A DNA stretch of 64,000 nucleotides from Shinella kummerowiae (GTDB lineage: Bacteria; Pseudomonadota; Alphaproteobacteria; Rhizobiales; Rhizobiaceae), in NCBI RefSeq assembly GCF_009827055.1, contig NZ_WUMK01000004.1:186001-250000 (forward strand). Reading direction: 5' to 3'. The notes beneath the pieces were generated by a model. It made no database searches, was not told the origin of the DNA, and saw only the letters and a program-made list of their open reading frames with translations. The position numbers and the translations under genes are program-made. The first letter of the stretch is position 1. The number at the start of each line of letters is the position of its first letter. This document shows, piece after piece, positions 38,653-45,911 of the stretch.

Positions 38653-39923
38653 TGGACTGGAAACTTGGCCTAGGCCGCCCAAAAGCCAAAGAACCTGCGG
38701 AAACGCGCACAACCATCGAAAATCCGACTGTTCCGGTAAGTGCCGAGAATTTTCTGGCTTTTTTCGGAGTGCAGTCGGCAAACCTGCCGGCGGTGACGAT
38801 CGATAATGCACTAACCGTGCCCGCAGTGTGGGCTGCCGTGAACTTCCTGTCTCGCACGCTGGCGGCGTTGCCGCTGCATGCCTACCGCAAGACCAAGACC
38901 GGGTCCGAGCGCATTGGCGGCATGCTTGCGACGGTGGTGCATGATGCGCCGAACCCTGCGCAGGACAGCTTCAAGTTCCGCCAGTGGTTCTGGTCACAGG
39001 TTTTCACAGGCGGACGCGGCCTGGCATGGATCGAGCGGACGCCGCAGGGCGTTGAGGCCATCTGGCCGCTCGATCCCAGCAAGACGACGATCTCGCGCCG
39101 CGCCGGCAAAGTGATCTACACTTGCGAGGGCACGGAGTACCCCGCTGCCGACGTTATCGACGTGCCGTTTATGCTCAAGGCGGACGGTCTGAAGCACTAC
39201 GGGCCTATCGCACAGGCGTCTAAGGCCATTCAGCTTGCGCTGGCAATGAACGACTACGGCAGCAACTTCTTCGCTGGCGGCGGCGTTCCTCCGCTGGTGC
39301 TGGAAGGCCCGTTGCCGGCGAATGGTGACGCGATGAATCGCGCCAAGGCCGACATCAAGCGCGCGATCGATGGCGCCAAGGGCGCTGGCGAGTCAGTCTT
39401 CCCGATTCCGCCTGGCTACAAGCTGAATCCGGTAGGCCTTGACCCGGCAAAGGGCCAGATGGTCGAGGCGCGTCGCTTCCAGGTGGAAGAGATCGCGCGA
39501 GCTTGGCAAATGCCTCCCGTATTCTTGCAGGATTTGTCGAAAGCGACCTTCAGCAACGCTGAGCAGCAGGATTTGCACCTTGTGAAGCACCTCATCGGCC
39601 AATGGGCCGAGGCGCTTGAGGGCGAAATGAACCTGAAGCTATTCGGGCGAACCGCGCGCAACAGGTATGTCGAACACAATTTGGATGGCCTACTTCGCGG
39701 TGACTACAAGACCCGCATGGAGGGCAACGCTCGCGCGATCATGACCGCGCAGTTGACCCCGAACGAGGCTCGCGAGCTCGACAACCGACCGCCGCTCCCC
39801 GGTGGCAACAAGTTGCTCATCCAGCAGGCGACTGTTCCCGTTGATATGGCCGGCGAAGTGCCGGCCGCAGCCAATGACAATACGCCGCCAAGCGGCAATG
39901 AGGGTGAGGCGGAAGCCGCATGA
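38652..39923 (+). CDS. Portal protein, HK97 family
   Basis: Dodecameric DNA entry ring. 423 residues; ATG 38652 overlaps the terminase stop. The HK97 portal pattern is visible: a hydrophobic VPAVWAAVNFLSRTLAALPL helix near the N-terminus and FQVEEIARAWQMPPVFLQD in the stem region. The disordered C-terminus contains ANDNTPPS, the same octapeptide as in the primase linker. Confidence 0.93.
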   Translation: MDWKLGLGRPKAKEPAETRTTIENPTVPVSAENFLAFFGVQSANLPAVTIDNALTVPAVWAAVNFLSRTLAALPLHAYRKTKTGSERIGGMLATVVHDAPNPAQDSFKFRQWFWSQVFTGGRGLAWIERTPQGVEAIWPLDPSKTTISRRAGKVIYTCEGTEYPAADVIDVPFMLKADGLKHYGPIAQASKAIQLALAMNDYGSNFFAGGGVPPLVLEGPLPANGDAMNRAKADIKRAIDGAKGAGESVFPIPPGYKLNPVGLDPAKGQMVEARRFQVEEIARAWQMPPVFLQDLSKATFSNAEQQDLHLVKHLIGQWAEALEGEMNLKLFGRTARNRYVEHNLDGLLRGDYKTRMEGNARAIMTAQLTPNEARELDNRPPLPGGNKLLIQQATVPVDMAGEVPAAANDNTPPSGNEGEAEAA

Positions 39924-40522
39924 GCAAATTCGAGAAGCGCATCACGCAGCAGGTTGAACTGCGTACAGACGAGAGCGGCACGAAGACGCTTACCGGCTAC
40001 GCGGCCGTGTTCAATTCCCCAACCGATATTGGCGGGTACTTCACCGAGCAGATCGCGCCCGGCGCGTTCGCCGAGACGATTAAGGGCGACGTCCGCTGCC
40101 TGTTCAACCACCAGAGCGGCAACGTCCTGGGACGGACCAAGAGCGGGACGCTGCGGCTGTCGGAAGACGCCCACGGGCTCCGCTTTGAGGTGGATCTTCC
40201 GGACACGGTCCTCGGCCGCGACGTCGGCACGCTGGTTGCCCGAGGCGACATCAGCGGCTGCTCGTTCGATTTCCGCGCCATGAAGCAGTCGTGGGACGAC
40301 ACGGTCGACCCGCCGAAGCGCACGCTGGAGAAGGTCGAGATCAGCGAAGTCTCCATCGTCACGTTCCCGGCCTATGCCGATACGTCGGTAGGCGTGCGCT
40401 CGTTGGAGGCGATCCGCGCGGAGGCGGGCTCGCGCAATCGAGCTGCGGCTGCCCGTCGGCTGGCTGAAAGGCGAGCAGCACAAGAACAAAGGTTCCGCGG
40501 CATACGGCAGGACGCCTCGTAA
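39920..40522 (+). CDS. HK97-family prohead protease
   Basis: Serine protease (S78) that trims the capsid protein during maturation. His of LFNHQSGNVLGR and Ser of GDISGCSFDF match the catalytic positions. 200 residues, overlapping the portal gene by ATGA; its Arg-rich tail ends just before the capsid gene. Confidence 0.93.
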   Translation: MSKFEKRITQQVELRTDESGTKTLTGYAAVFNSPTDIGGYFTEQIAPGAFAETIKGDVRCLFNHQSGNVLGRTKSGTLRLSEDAHGLRFEVDLPDTVLGRDVGTLVARGDISGCSFDFRAMKQSWDDTVDPPKRTLEKVEISEVSIVTFPAYADTSVGVRSLEAIRAEAGSRNRAAAARRLAERRAAQEQRFRGIRQDAS

Positions 40523-40590
40523 CGCCCGGCAAAGCCGGAGGGCATGGACAAACGTCCTGCCATTCCCACCCCTAAAATCTGGAGAATTTG

Positions 40591-41862
40591 ATGCCTACTC
40601 TTACCGAGTTGCAGGAGAAGCGCGGCCGTCTGATGACGCAGGCGCGCGAAGCCCTGAATGAAATCACCACAAATACCGACGCAGCCCGCTCCGCGGAGCT
40701 CGAAGCTCGCCACGACACGATCATGGCTGACTTCGACCGGCTCGAGAAGAACATCGAACGCGAGGAGCGCCAGACGGCCATCGAGGCTCGCTTCGAAGAG
40801 CGCCAGCGCCAGCGTCGTCCGAAGGGCGAAGACACTGACCAGCGTGGCCAGGATGAAGGCGAGCCCCTGAGCTACCGCGCGGTGTTTCACAAGTTCATGG
40901 CAAGCGGCGCCGACCTCGGAGAACTTTCCACCGAGGAGCGCGCGATTCTGAAGAGTGGCGCTCAGTCCGGTAAGGAATTCCGCGCGCAGACTGCCGGTAC
41001 CACTACAGCCGGCGGCTTCACCGTCCCGACCGAGCTTGCGGCGATCATCATAAAAACGATGAAAGACTGGGGTCCGATGTATGATGATGACATCGCGACC
41101 GTCCTCAATACGGCCTCCGGCAACCCGCTAAAACTGCCGACCGTAGACGACACTTCTGTGACTGCCGAGAAGCACATGGAAGCTGCCGCGCTCACCGATG
41201 ACGGCGGCAAAGACGCGACGTTCGGCCAGAAGTCGCTGGATGCCTATGTCTACGACACGGAATTCGTCCGGTTTTCGATGGAGTTGGCGCAGGACTCGAT
41301 CTTCAATATGGAATCGCTCCTCGGCGGACTCCTTGGTGAGCGCCTTGCCAGGATTGCCAACCGTGAGCTGACGATCGGCGACGGCACAGGCGACCCGAAC
41401 GGCGTCGTCACTGCTTCCTCGTTGGGCAAGACGGCTGCGGCAGCCGCAGCAATTACAGCTGATGAGATCATCGACCTCCTCCATTCGGTGAATTCGGCTT
41501 ACCGTCGATCGCCCAAGGCCCGCTTCATGTTTGCTGACACCACGCTGGCGGCGATCCGCAAGCTGAAGGACGGGCAGGGCAATTATCTTTGGCAGATGGG
41601 CGACGTGACTGCCGCTCAGCCTGGCACGCTCCTCGGCTACCGCTATGCGATCAACGACGACATGGACACCCTGGCTGCTGCCAAGAAGGTCATGCTGTTC
41701 GGTGACTTCTCGAAGTACTTCGTCCGCAAGGTCGGATCGCCCGTCATCGGAGTGTTGCGCGAACGCTTCTGGCCTGACCTCGGCATTGCCGGCCTCATCC
41801 GCTTCGACGGCGAGCTCGGCGACACCGCGGCAGTCAAGCACCTGATCACGGCTGCTTCCTAA
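40591..41862 (+). CDS. Major capsid protein, HK97 fold
   Basis: 423 residues. The N-terminal ~105 residues are a charged coiled coil (delta domain, internal scaffold, presumably removed by the protease). Mature capsid would begin near KSGAQSGKEFRAQTAGTTTAGG. Core markers include TEFVRFSMELAQDS and the C-terminal ERFWPDLGIAGLIRFDG. ATG 40591 follows GGAGAATTTG; TTG 40588 is an alternative. Confidence 0.95.
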   Translation: MPTLTELQEKRGRLMTQAREALNEITTNTDAARSAELEARHDTIMADFDRLEKNIEREERQTAIEARFEERQRQRRPKGEDTDQRGQDEGEPLSYRAVFHKFMASGADLGELSTEERAILKSGAQSGKEFRAQTAGTTTAGGFTVPTELAAIIIKTMKDWGPMYDDDIATVLNTASGNPLKLPTVDDTSVTAEKHMEAAALTDDGGKDATFGQKSLDAYVYDTEFVRFSMELAQDSIFNMESLLGGLLGERLARIANRELTIGDGTGDPNGVVTASSLGKTAAAAAAITADEIIDLLHSVNSAYRRSPKARFMFADTTLAAIRKLKDGQGNYLWQMGDVTAAQPGTLLGYRYAINDDMDTLAAAKKVMLFGDFSKYFVRKVGSPVIGVLRERFWPDLGIAGLIRFDGELGDTAAVKHLITAAS

Positions 41863-41870
41863 TCCTGGAC

Positions 41871-41888
41871 GGCGGGCTTCGGCCCGCC
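41871..41888 (+). terminator. UUCG-capped hairpin after the capsid gene
   Basis: GGCGGGC-TTCG-GCCCGCC, a very stable tetraloop stem without a clean T tract (TCCTTCC follows), 8 bases after the capsid stop. It may protect the 3' end of capsid mRNA or attenuate downstream transcription. Confidence 0.55.
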
Positions 41889-41906
41889 TCCTTCCAAGGA
41901 GGGAAC

Positions 41907-42134
41907 ATGAATATCCGAATGCTAGTCGGACTGTCCGGCAACGAGTACAGCCTGTCGCCTGGCGACACGCGCGAATTTCCCGACGCTGAGGCCATCCGGT
42001 TGATCGAAGCGGGTTATGCCATTCCAGTGGCTGAAGAGATTGTCGAGCGCGCTGTGGCGCAGCCCGCCTCGGAGCGGCGCGGAAGGCGGAATAAGGATGT
42101 GGTATCCACCGAAGGTCACGACGCCGCCAACTGA
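41907..42134 (+). CDS. Small head protein, hypothetical
   Basis: 75 residues; strong AAGGAGGG ribosome site. The compact N-terminus (GNEYSLSPGDTREFPDAEAI) resembles small beta-rich proteins that follow capsid genes in HK97-type phages. Basic C-terminus. Overlaps the connector gene by 38 bases. Confidence 0.7.
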   Translation: MNIRMLVGLSGNEYSLSPGDTREFPDAEAIRLIEAGYAIPVAEEIVERAVAQPASERRGRRNKDVVSTEGHDAAN

Positions 42135-42630
42135 GCCAGTCTCAGTCGCGGAGGCGAAACGCCAGTGCAATGTTTTGCACGATGACGATGACGCGCTTTT
42201 CGCCGCGCTGATCTCGGCGGCTCGAGACCATGTCGAGCGGTATTGCGGGACGCCTCTGGCGCAGCAGACTGTTGAAGTAAAATGCGACAGCTTTTGCGAC
42301 ATGGCGCGGCTTCCCATTGCTCCTGTGAGCGACGTTGACATTGAGTATGTCGCGACAGATGGCACAGAACAGACTGTGCCGGATGCGGCCTACGAGTTGA
42401 GAGCCGATGGGCTCGATGCGTCTGTCGTTCCTGCGTACGGTCAGAATTGGCCGGCGACACGTCCAAGATCTCGGATCGTCGTGACAGCTATCGTCGGATA
42501 CGAAACCCTGCCCGCGTCGATACGGCACGCGATGCTGCTCTGGATTGCTGAAGCCTATCTCAATCGCGAAAACGCGGAAACGCCCGAATGGACGGCGTTC
42601 GACGCTCTTTTGACCAATTACCGGCGCTAG
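42097..42630 (+). CDS. Head-tail connector protein (gp6-like)
   Basis: 177 residues from ATG 42097. Helical N-terminus VSVAEAKRQCNVLHDDDDAL followed by AARDHVERYCGTPL is characteristic of the gp6/gp15 connector family that binds below the portal. Confidence 0.85.
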   Translation: MWYPPKVTTPPTEPVSVAEAKRQCNVLHDDDDALFAALISAARDHVERYCGTPLAQQTVEVKCDSFCDMARLPIAPVSDVDIEYVATDGTEQTVPDAAYELRADGLDASVVPAYGQNWPATRPRSRIVVTAIVGYETLPASIRHAMLLWIAEAYLNRENAETPEWTAFDALLTNYRR

Positions 42631-42645
42631 GCCGCAGGAGACCCC

Positions 42646-43050
42646 ATGGCAGACCTGACAATTACCGCGGCCAGTGTGGTCGCTGGTACCAATTCCACGC
42701 GAGACCACGGCACGGCAGGCGAGACGATCGCGGCGGGCAAGGCCGTTTTCCTGGAGCCGACCACCAACAAGTGGATGCTCTCGGACAACAATGGCACGGG
42801 CACGCGCACGGTCAACGGCATCGCGCTGAATGGCGCGAGCTTCAACCAGCCGCTGGCGATCCACAAGAGCGGCGACATTACGATCGGCGCGACGCTGACC
42901 GCTGGCACTGACTACTGGCTTTCCGGCACGGCGGGCGGCATTTGTCCTGTAGCGGATTTGGATACCGGCATGGATCCTGTTCTGATTGGCATCGCGAAGT
43001 CGGCGAGCGTGCTGGCAGTCGATATCCAGGATCCGGGTGTGACGCTTTAA
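42646..43050 (+). CDS. Putative capsid decoration-like structural protein
   Basis: 134 residues, Thr/Gly/Ala-rich beta protein (for example SGDITIGATLTAGTDYWLSG) resembling DUF2190-type or other decoration proteins that bind capsids. No signal peptide. Position in the head module supports a virion role; exact family not certain. Confidence 0.65.
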   Translation: MADLTITAASVVAGTNSTRDHGTAGETIAAGKAVFLEPTTNKWMLSDNNGTGTRTVNGIALNGASFNQPLAIHKSGDITIGATLTAGTDYWLSGTAGGICPVADLDTGMDPVLIGIAKSASVLAVDIQDPGVTL

Positions 43051-43232
43051 TGCCCTGGGTCCGGTTCACCGAGGATCATAACTGGGTGCAGCCGGGGTTC
43101 ACCATCGCCTACAAGGCGGGCATGCACCTGAACGTCACGCGCGCCTGTGCTGACGAAGCAGTGACGGCCGGCAAGGCTGTAAGGGCTGGAGTGCCTAAGC
43201 GGGAGGCTGCTGATGGCAAAGAAGCCGAATAG
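43050..43232 (+). CDS. Small head-module protein, hypothetical
   Basis: 60 residues; ATG overlaps the preceding stop (TAATG). Begins MPWVRFTEDHNWVQPGFTIA, a pattern I associate with small head proteins of rhizobial phages. C-terminus highly charged. Confidence 0.65.
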   Translation: MPWVRFTEDHNWVQPGFTIAYKAGMHLNVTRACADEAVTAGKAVRAGVPKREAADGKEAE

Positions 43233-43569
43233 CGGCGCCCTGCGCGTCAAACTGCACTTTCAGGTGCGGCCTTTGGTCGACGACGGCATGGGCAATGAGC
43301 AATCTGGCCCGTGGGAAACTGTCTTCACAGACTTCGCCGAATTGATCCCGCTCAGGGGCGGCGAGCCCGTGCTGGCGGCCCGTCTGACGGGCGTACAGCC
43401 GTATATCGTGCGAGTGCGCAGTCATACTGCCAGCCGCGAGGTAACGCCGTCCTGGCGCGCTCTAGACGCCCGCAATCCGAAGCGCGTTCTGAACATCAGG
43501 GCGGTCTCGGATACGGACCAGACGAACGCCTGGCTTGAAATGATGGCCGACGACGGCGTGGCCACATAG
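43213..43569 (+). CDS. Head closure / head-tail adaptor protein (gp16-like)
   Basis: 118 residues; GGGAGG ribosome site. The sequence pattern (ETVFTDFAELIPLRGGE, then RVRSHTASREVTPSWRAL) matches SPP1 gp16-type stopper proteins that seal the connector. Confidence 0.82.
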   Translation: MAKKPNSGALRVKLHFQVRPLVDDGMGNEQSGPWETVFTDFAELIPLRGGEPVLAARLTGVQPYIVRVRSHTASREVTPSWRALDARNPKRVLNIRAVSDTDQTNAWLEMMADDGVAT

Positions 43570-43597
43570 CGGTAGGCGACATAATGCGGGGTAGGAC

Positions 43598-44089
43598 ATG
43601 GCGCTGAAGGCCACCATAACCGGCAAGGACGCGCTATTTCGCCGCCTGACAGAGGTTGCGCCCAATGTGGCCAAGTACGCCACCGAAGCCAAGCGGAAGG
43701 CCGGTGATGAACTGGCCGAAGCTATCCGTCGGCAGGCGCCTACGGGCGCGACGCTGGAATATATGGAAAGCATCGAGGCCGACGAGCTAGCCAATCGCCC
43801 GCATCAGGAACGTGTCAGCAAGGCCGCGGCCAAGGATCCGACGGCTGTTGGGCTGTTCGCCGAATACATCTGGCGGTTTCTGGAGTTTGGGACTGCGCCA
43901 CACAACACGGCAAAAGGTGGCGGCACAGTGTTGGGGCAGGCGACGCACCGCGAAGGCGGAGGCACGCAGCATCCGGGCACACGAGCGCAGCCACATATCT
44001 TTCCTGTGTATCGGGCGATGAAGCCAAAAATCATGAAGCGCATTCGCGCCGCGGTGAACAAGGGCGTTCGGGAGGCCATGAAGAAATGA
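43598..44089 (+). CDS. HK97 gp10-family tail completion protein
   Basis: 163 residues. Helical basic N-terminus and the characteristic YIWRFLEFGTAPHNTAKGG and QPHIFPVYRAMKP segments identify the HK97-gp10 family, located at the head-tail joint. Ends overlapping the next ATG. Confidence 0.88.
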   Translation: MALKATITGKDALFRRLTEVAPNVAKYATEAKRKAGDELAEAIRRQAPTGATLEYMESIEADELANRPHQERVSKAAAKDPTAVGLFAEYIWRFLEFGTAPHNTAKGGGTVLGQATHREGGGTQHPGTRAQPHIFPVYRAMKPKIMKRIRAAVNKGVREAMKK

Positions 44090-44493
44090 GTCCCGAATAC
44101 GAACTGCAGGGTGCGATTGTCGCCAGGCTGAAGGCAGATGCTGCATTCTTGCAGGTGGCCGGCGGGCGGATCTACGATGATCCACCTGACAACGCGGTGT
44201 TTCCATACGCTACCATAGGCGAGGCGCAATTCATCCGAGATGACGCCACCTGTATTAGCGGCGGGGATGTTTATCTGACCATGCACGCTTGGTCGCGAGC
44301 CGTTGGATACCCAGAGGTCCGGAGAGTGGCGGATGCAGTGGCAGAATCACTGCACCTCGCGCCTTTAGCGCTTCCGACAAACCACCTTGTTTCGATCATG
44401 CACCGACAGACGCGCGTTTTCCGCGATCCTGACGGGCTAACCAGCCACGCCGTAATTGATTTCGCGGCGTCGGTACACAAGCCGCTGGCCTAG
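44086..44493 (+). CDS. DUF3168 tail terminator-like protein
   Basis: 135 residues, N-terminus ELQGAIVARLKADAAFLQVAG and GGDVYLTMHAWSRAVGYPEV match DUF3168 / gp17-type tail completion proteins that cap the tail tube. Confidence 0.85.
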   Translation: MSPEYELQGAIVARLKADAAFLQVAGGRIYDDPPDNAVFPYATIGEAQFIRDDATCISGGDVYLTMHAWSRAVGYPEVRRVADAVAESLHLAPLALPTNHLVSIMHRQTRVFRDPDGLTSHAVIDFAASVHKPLA

Positions 44494-44553
44494 GCCGGGC
44501 ATTCCTCAAAATCACACTGAAGAACGTCCGGCGCGCCCGGCGAAGGAGAAATT

Positions 44554-44988
44554 ATGGCAGGTGAACAACTCGGCCGGCTACTTCTGATCAAGCTCGGCGA
44601 TGGAGCCAGCCCCGGCCCGGAAGTCTTTACCAATCTCTGCGGCCTCAAGGATCGCAGTTTCGACCTTTCGGCAAACTCGGTCGACACGACCAAGCCTAGC
44701 TGCACCAACCCTGGCGGCCCGGTTCAGAAGACCAGCCGTCCCGGCATTGTGAGCCGCACCTTCTCCGGCTCCGGCACGTTCGTGTCGAGTGCTGCCATGA
44801 AGGCGTTCATGGTTCATGTGAACGACGCGACGGTCTTTAACGCGCAGGTGGTCGTGCCCGGTCTCGGCACCTACGAAGGCTCGTTCTTCGCAGCAAACTT
44901 CACCCTCGACGGCAGCATGGAAGACGATCTCCAGTTCAGTGGTTCGTTTGAGGCTGCTGATGCTCTGACGTTTACGGCCGAGGTCTAA
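44554..44988 (+). CDS. Major tail tube protein (TP901-1 like)
   Basis: 144 residues; GAAGGAGA ribosome site. Pattern CGLKDRSFDLSANSVDTT and FSGSGTFVSSAAMKAFM is typical of phage/GTA tail tube proteins. Expected to be one of the most abundant virion proteins. Confidence 0.88.
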   Translation: MAGEQLGRLLLIKLGDGASPGPEVFTNLCGLKDRSFDLSANSVDTTKPSCTNPGGPVQKTSRPGIVSRTFSGSGTFVSSAAMKAFMVHVNDATVFNAQVVVPGLGTYEGSFFAANFTLDGSMEDDLQFSGSFEAADALTFTAEV

Positions 44989-44991
44989 TCC

Positions 44992-45375
44992 ATGGCTGAA
45001 GAGGAGAAAAAGCCGGTGGCAACAGAGAAAAAACCCTTCCCGCTGCAGGTCAATGGCGCGCGCGGGGAGGTTGCCCTGTGGATCGGCGACGTTCCGCTGG
45101 TGATTGCTGCGACGATGGGCGGTCTTTCCGCGGTGTCGACGCGGTTGGAGTGTAAGTCTTTTCAGGATCTGTTTGTCCGACTGTCTGGCGTCGAGGCTGC
45201 TGCTACGCTGGCCGGCATCGAACTACTGACCGTCAAGGGCGATCGTCTGGCAGCCATCGACAGCTTGAGGCTGAAGCACTTCCCGGCATGCGCAGCGGCG
45301 TTCTCCGCGGCGCTGGCGCATCACTTTGATGATGGTGACGAGGGAAACGTGGAAGCCGTCGAAAAGGCGGCATAA
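44992..45375 (+). CDS. Tail assembly chaperone, G-like (0-frame product)
   Basis: 127 residues, GTA-type tail assembly chaperone (TAC_11-like): the RGEVALWIGDVPLVIAATMG segment is characteristic. In lambda-type phages this protein is also made as a -1 frameshift fusion. Here GGGAAAC lies in the correct phase 27 bases before the stop, followed by a hairpin. See the frameshift and extension entries. Confidence 0.85.
   Translation: MAEEEKKPVATEKKPFPLQVNGARGEVALWIGDVPLVIAATMGGLSAVSTRLECKSFQDLFVRLSGVEAAATLAGIELLTVKGDRLAAIDSLRLKHFPACAAAFSAALAHHFDDGDEGNVEAVEKAA
45342..45371 (+). promoter_or_regulatory. Programmed -1 ribosomal frameshift signal
   Basis: Slippery heptamer G GGA AAC (45342-45348) has GGA and AAC as 0-frame codons, the X-XXY-YYZ form; lambda G/GT uses GGGAAAG. 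A six-base spacer is followed by a six-pair hairpin GCCGTC-GAAAA-GGCGGC (one T-G wobble, 45355-45371). The -1 frame is open from here to 45587 and has no usable start before its conserved part. Confidence 0.8.
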
Positions 45376-45587
45376 AACGAAAAGAAGACCCGTTCCCGTG
45401 GCGTGACTGGATGCGAATTGGCTTCGGCGGGCTGCAATGGCGGCCTGCCGACTTCTGGGAAGCGACGCTCACGGAGTTCTTTCAGGCCATCCACGGCCGG
45501 AACGAGGCTAATGGCGCCGAAGAAAAACCGAAGGCGCCGACCAAGGGCGAGATGGCGGAGTTGTTGGCATGGGCGGATGGAAAATGA
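45348..45587 (+). CDS. Tail assembly chaperone T-like extension (-1 frame)
   Basis: 79 codons read only after the -1 shift, giving a ~198-residue fusion with the G-like protein. The segment DPFPWRDWMRIGFGGLQWRP matches the GTA/phage tail chaperone family (rcc01693/TIGR02216-like). That match begins before the first ATG of this frame (45411 region), and no ATG, GTG or TTG precedes it, so frameshifting is needed to make it whole. Confidence 0.75.
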   Translation, partial: RGSRRKGGIKRKEDPFPWRDWMRIGFGGLQWRPADFWEATLTEFFQAIHGRNEANGAEEKPKAPTKGEMAELLAWADGK

Positions 45588-45775
45588 CGAAAGACACTGG
45601 TGAATTCAGCGAAGAGATTCCGACTGCGAAGCTAGATCGCTTAGACGCTGAAATGCAGTCTTTGCGGCAAGAGCTCGCAGATTTCCAAAAGGCATACTTC
45701 TGGCATCAGGAGGCAACCGTACGCGGATACTCAGGTTATCACCGACCAGATCAGAGTCATCTTTTCCGAAATTGA
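45584..45775 (+). CDS. Small coiled-coil protein, probably frameshifted
   Basis: ATG 45584 overlaps the chaperone stop (ATGA). 63 residues: a helical N-terminus (KLDRLDAEMQSLRQELADFQ) is followed by poor sequence after about residue 45. The +1 frame continues with protein-like sequence (for example DQIRVIFSEIDIDFGDQVLA) to a TAG at 45897. The original gene may have spanned 45584-45899 and lost its frame near 45710-45730, or uses another frameshift. Function unknown. Confidence 0.5.
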   Translation: MTKDTGEFSEEIPTAKLDRLDAEMQSLRQELADFQKAYFWHQEATVRGYSGYHRPDQSHLFRN

Positions 45776-45868
45776 TATCGACTTTGGCGATCAAGTCCTC
45801 GCCCGCTTCCAGGAAGCAGTCAACTTGATATCTCACGTTTTGGACGTTGCTCATAACCGCTCCATAAA

Positions 45869-45897
45869 AGCCCGCCTCGCGCGGGCTTCTCTATTTT
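45869..45897 (+). terminator. Terminator-like hairpin before the tape measure gene
   Basis: AGCCCGC-CTCGC-GCGGGCT followed by TCTCTATTTT, 15 bases before the tape measure start. Probably attenuating, since late transcription must continue. Confidence 0.6.
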
Positions 45898-45911
45898 AGG
45901 ATGAACCCGCC

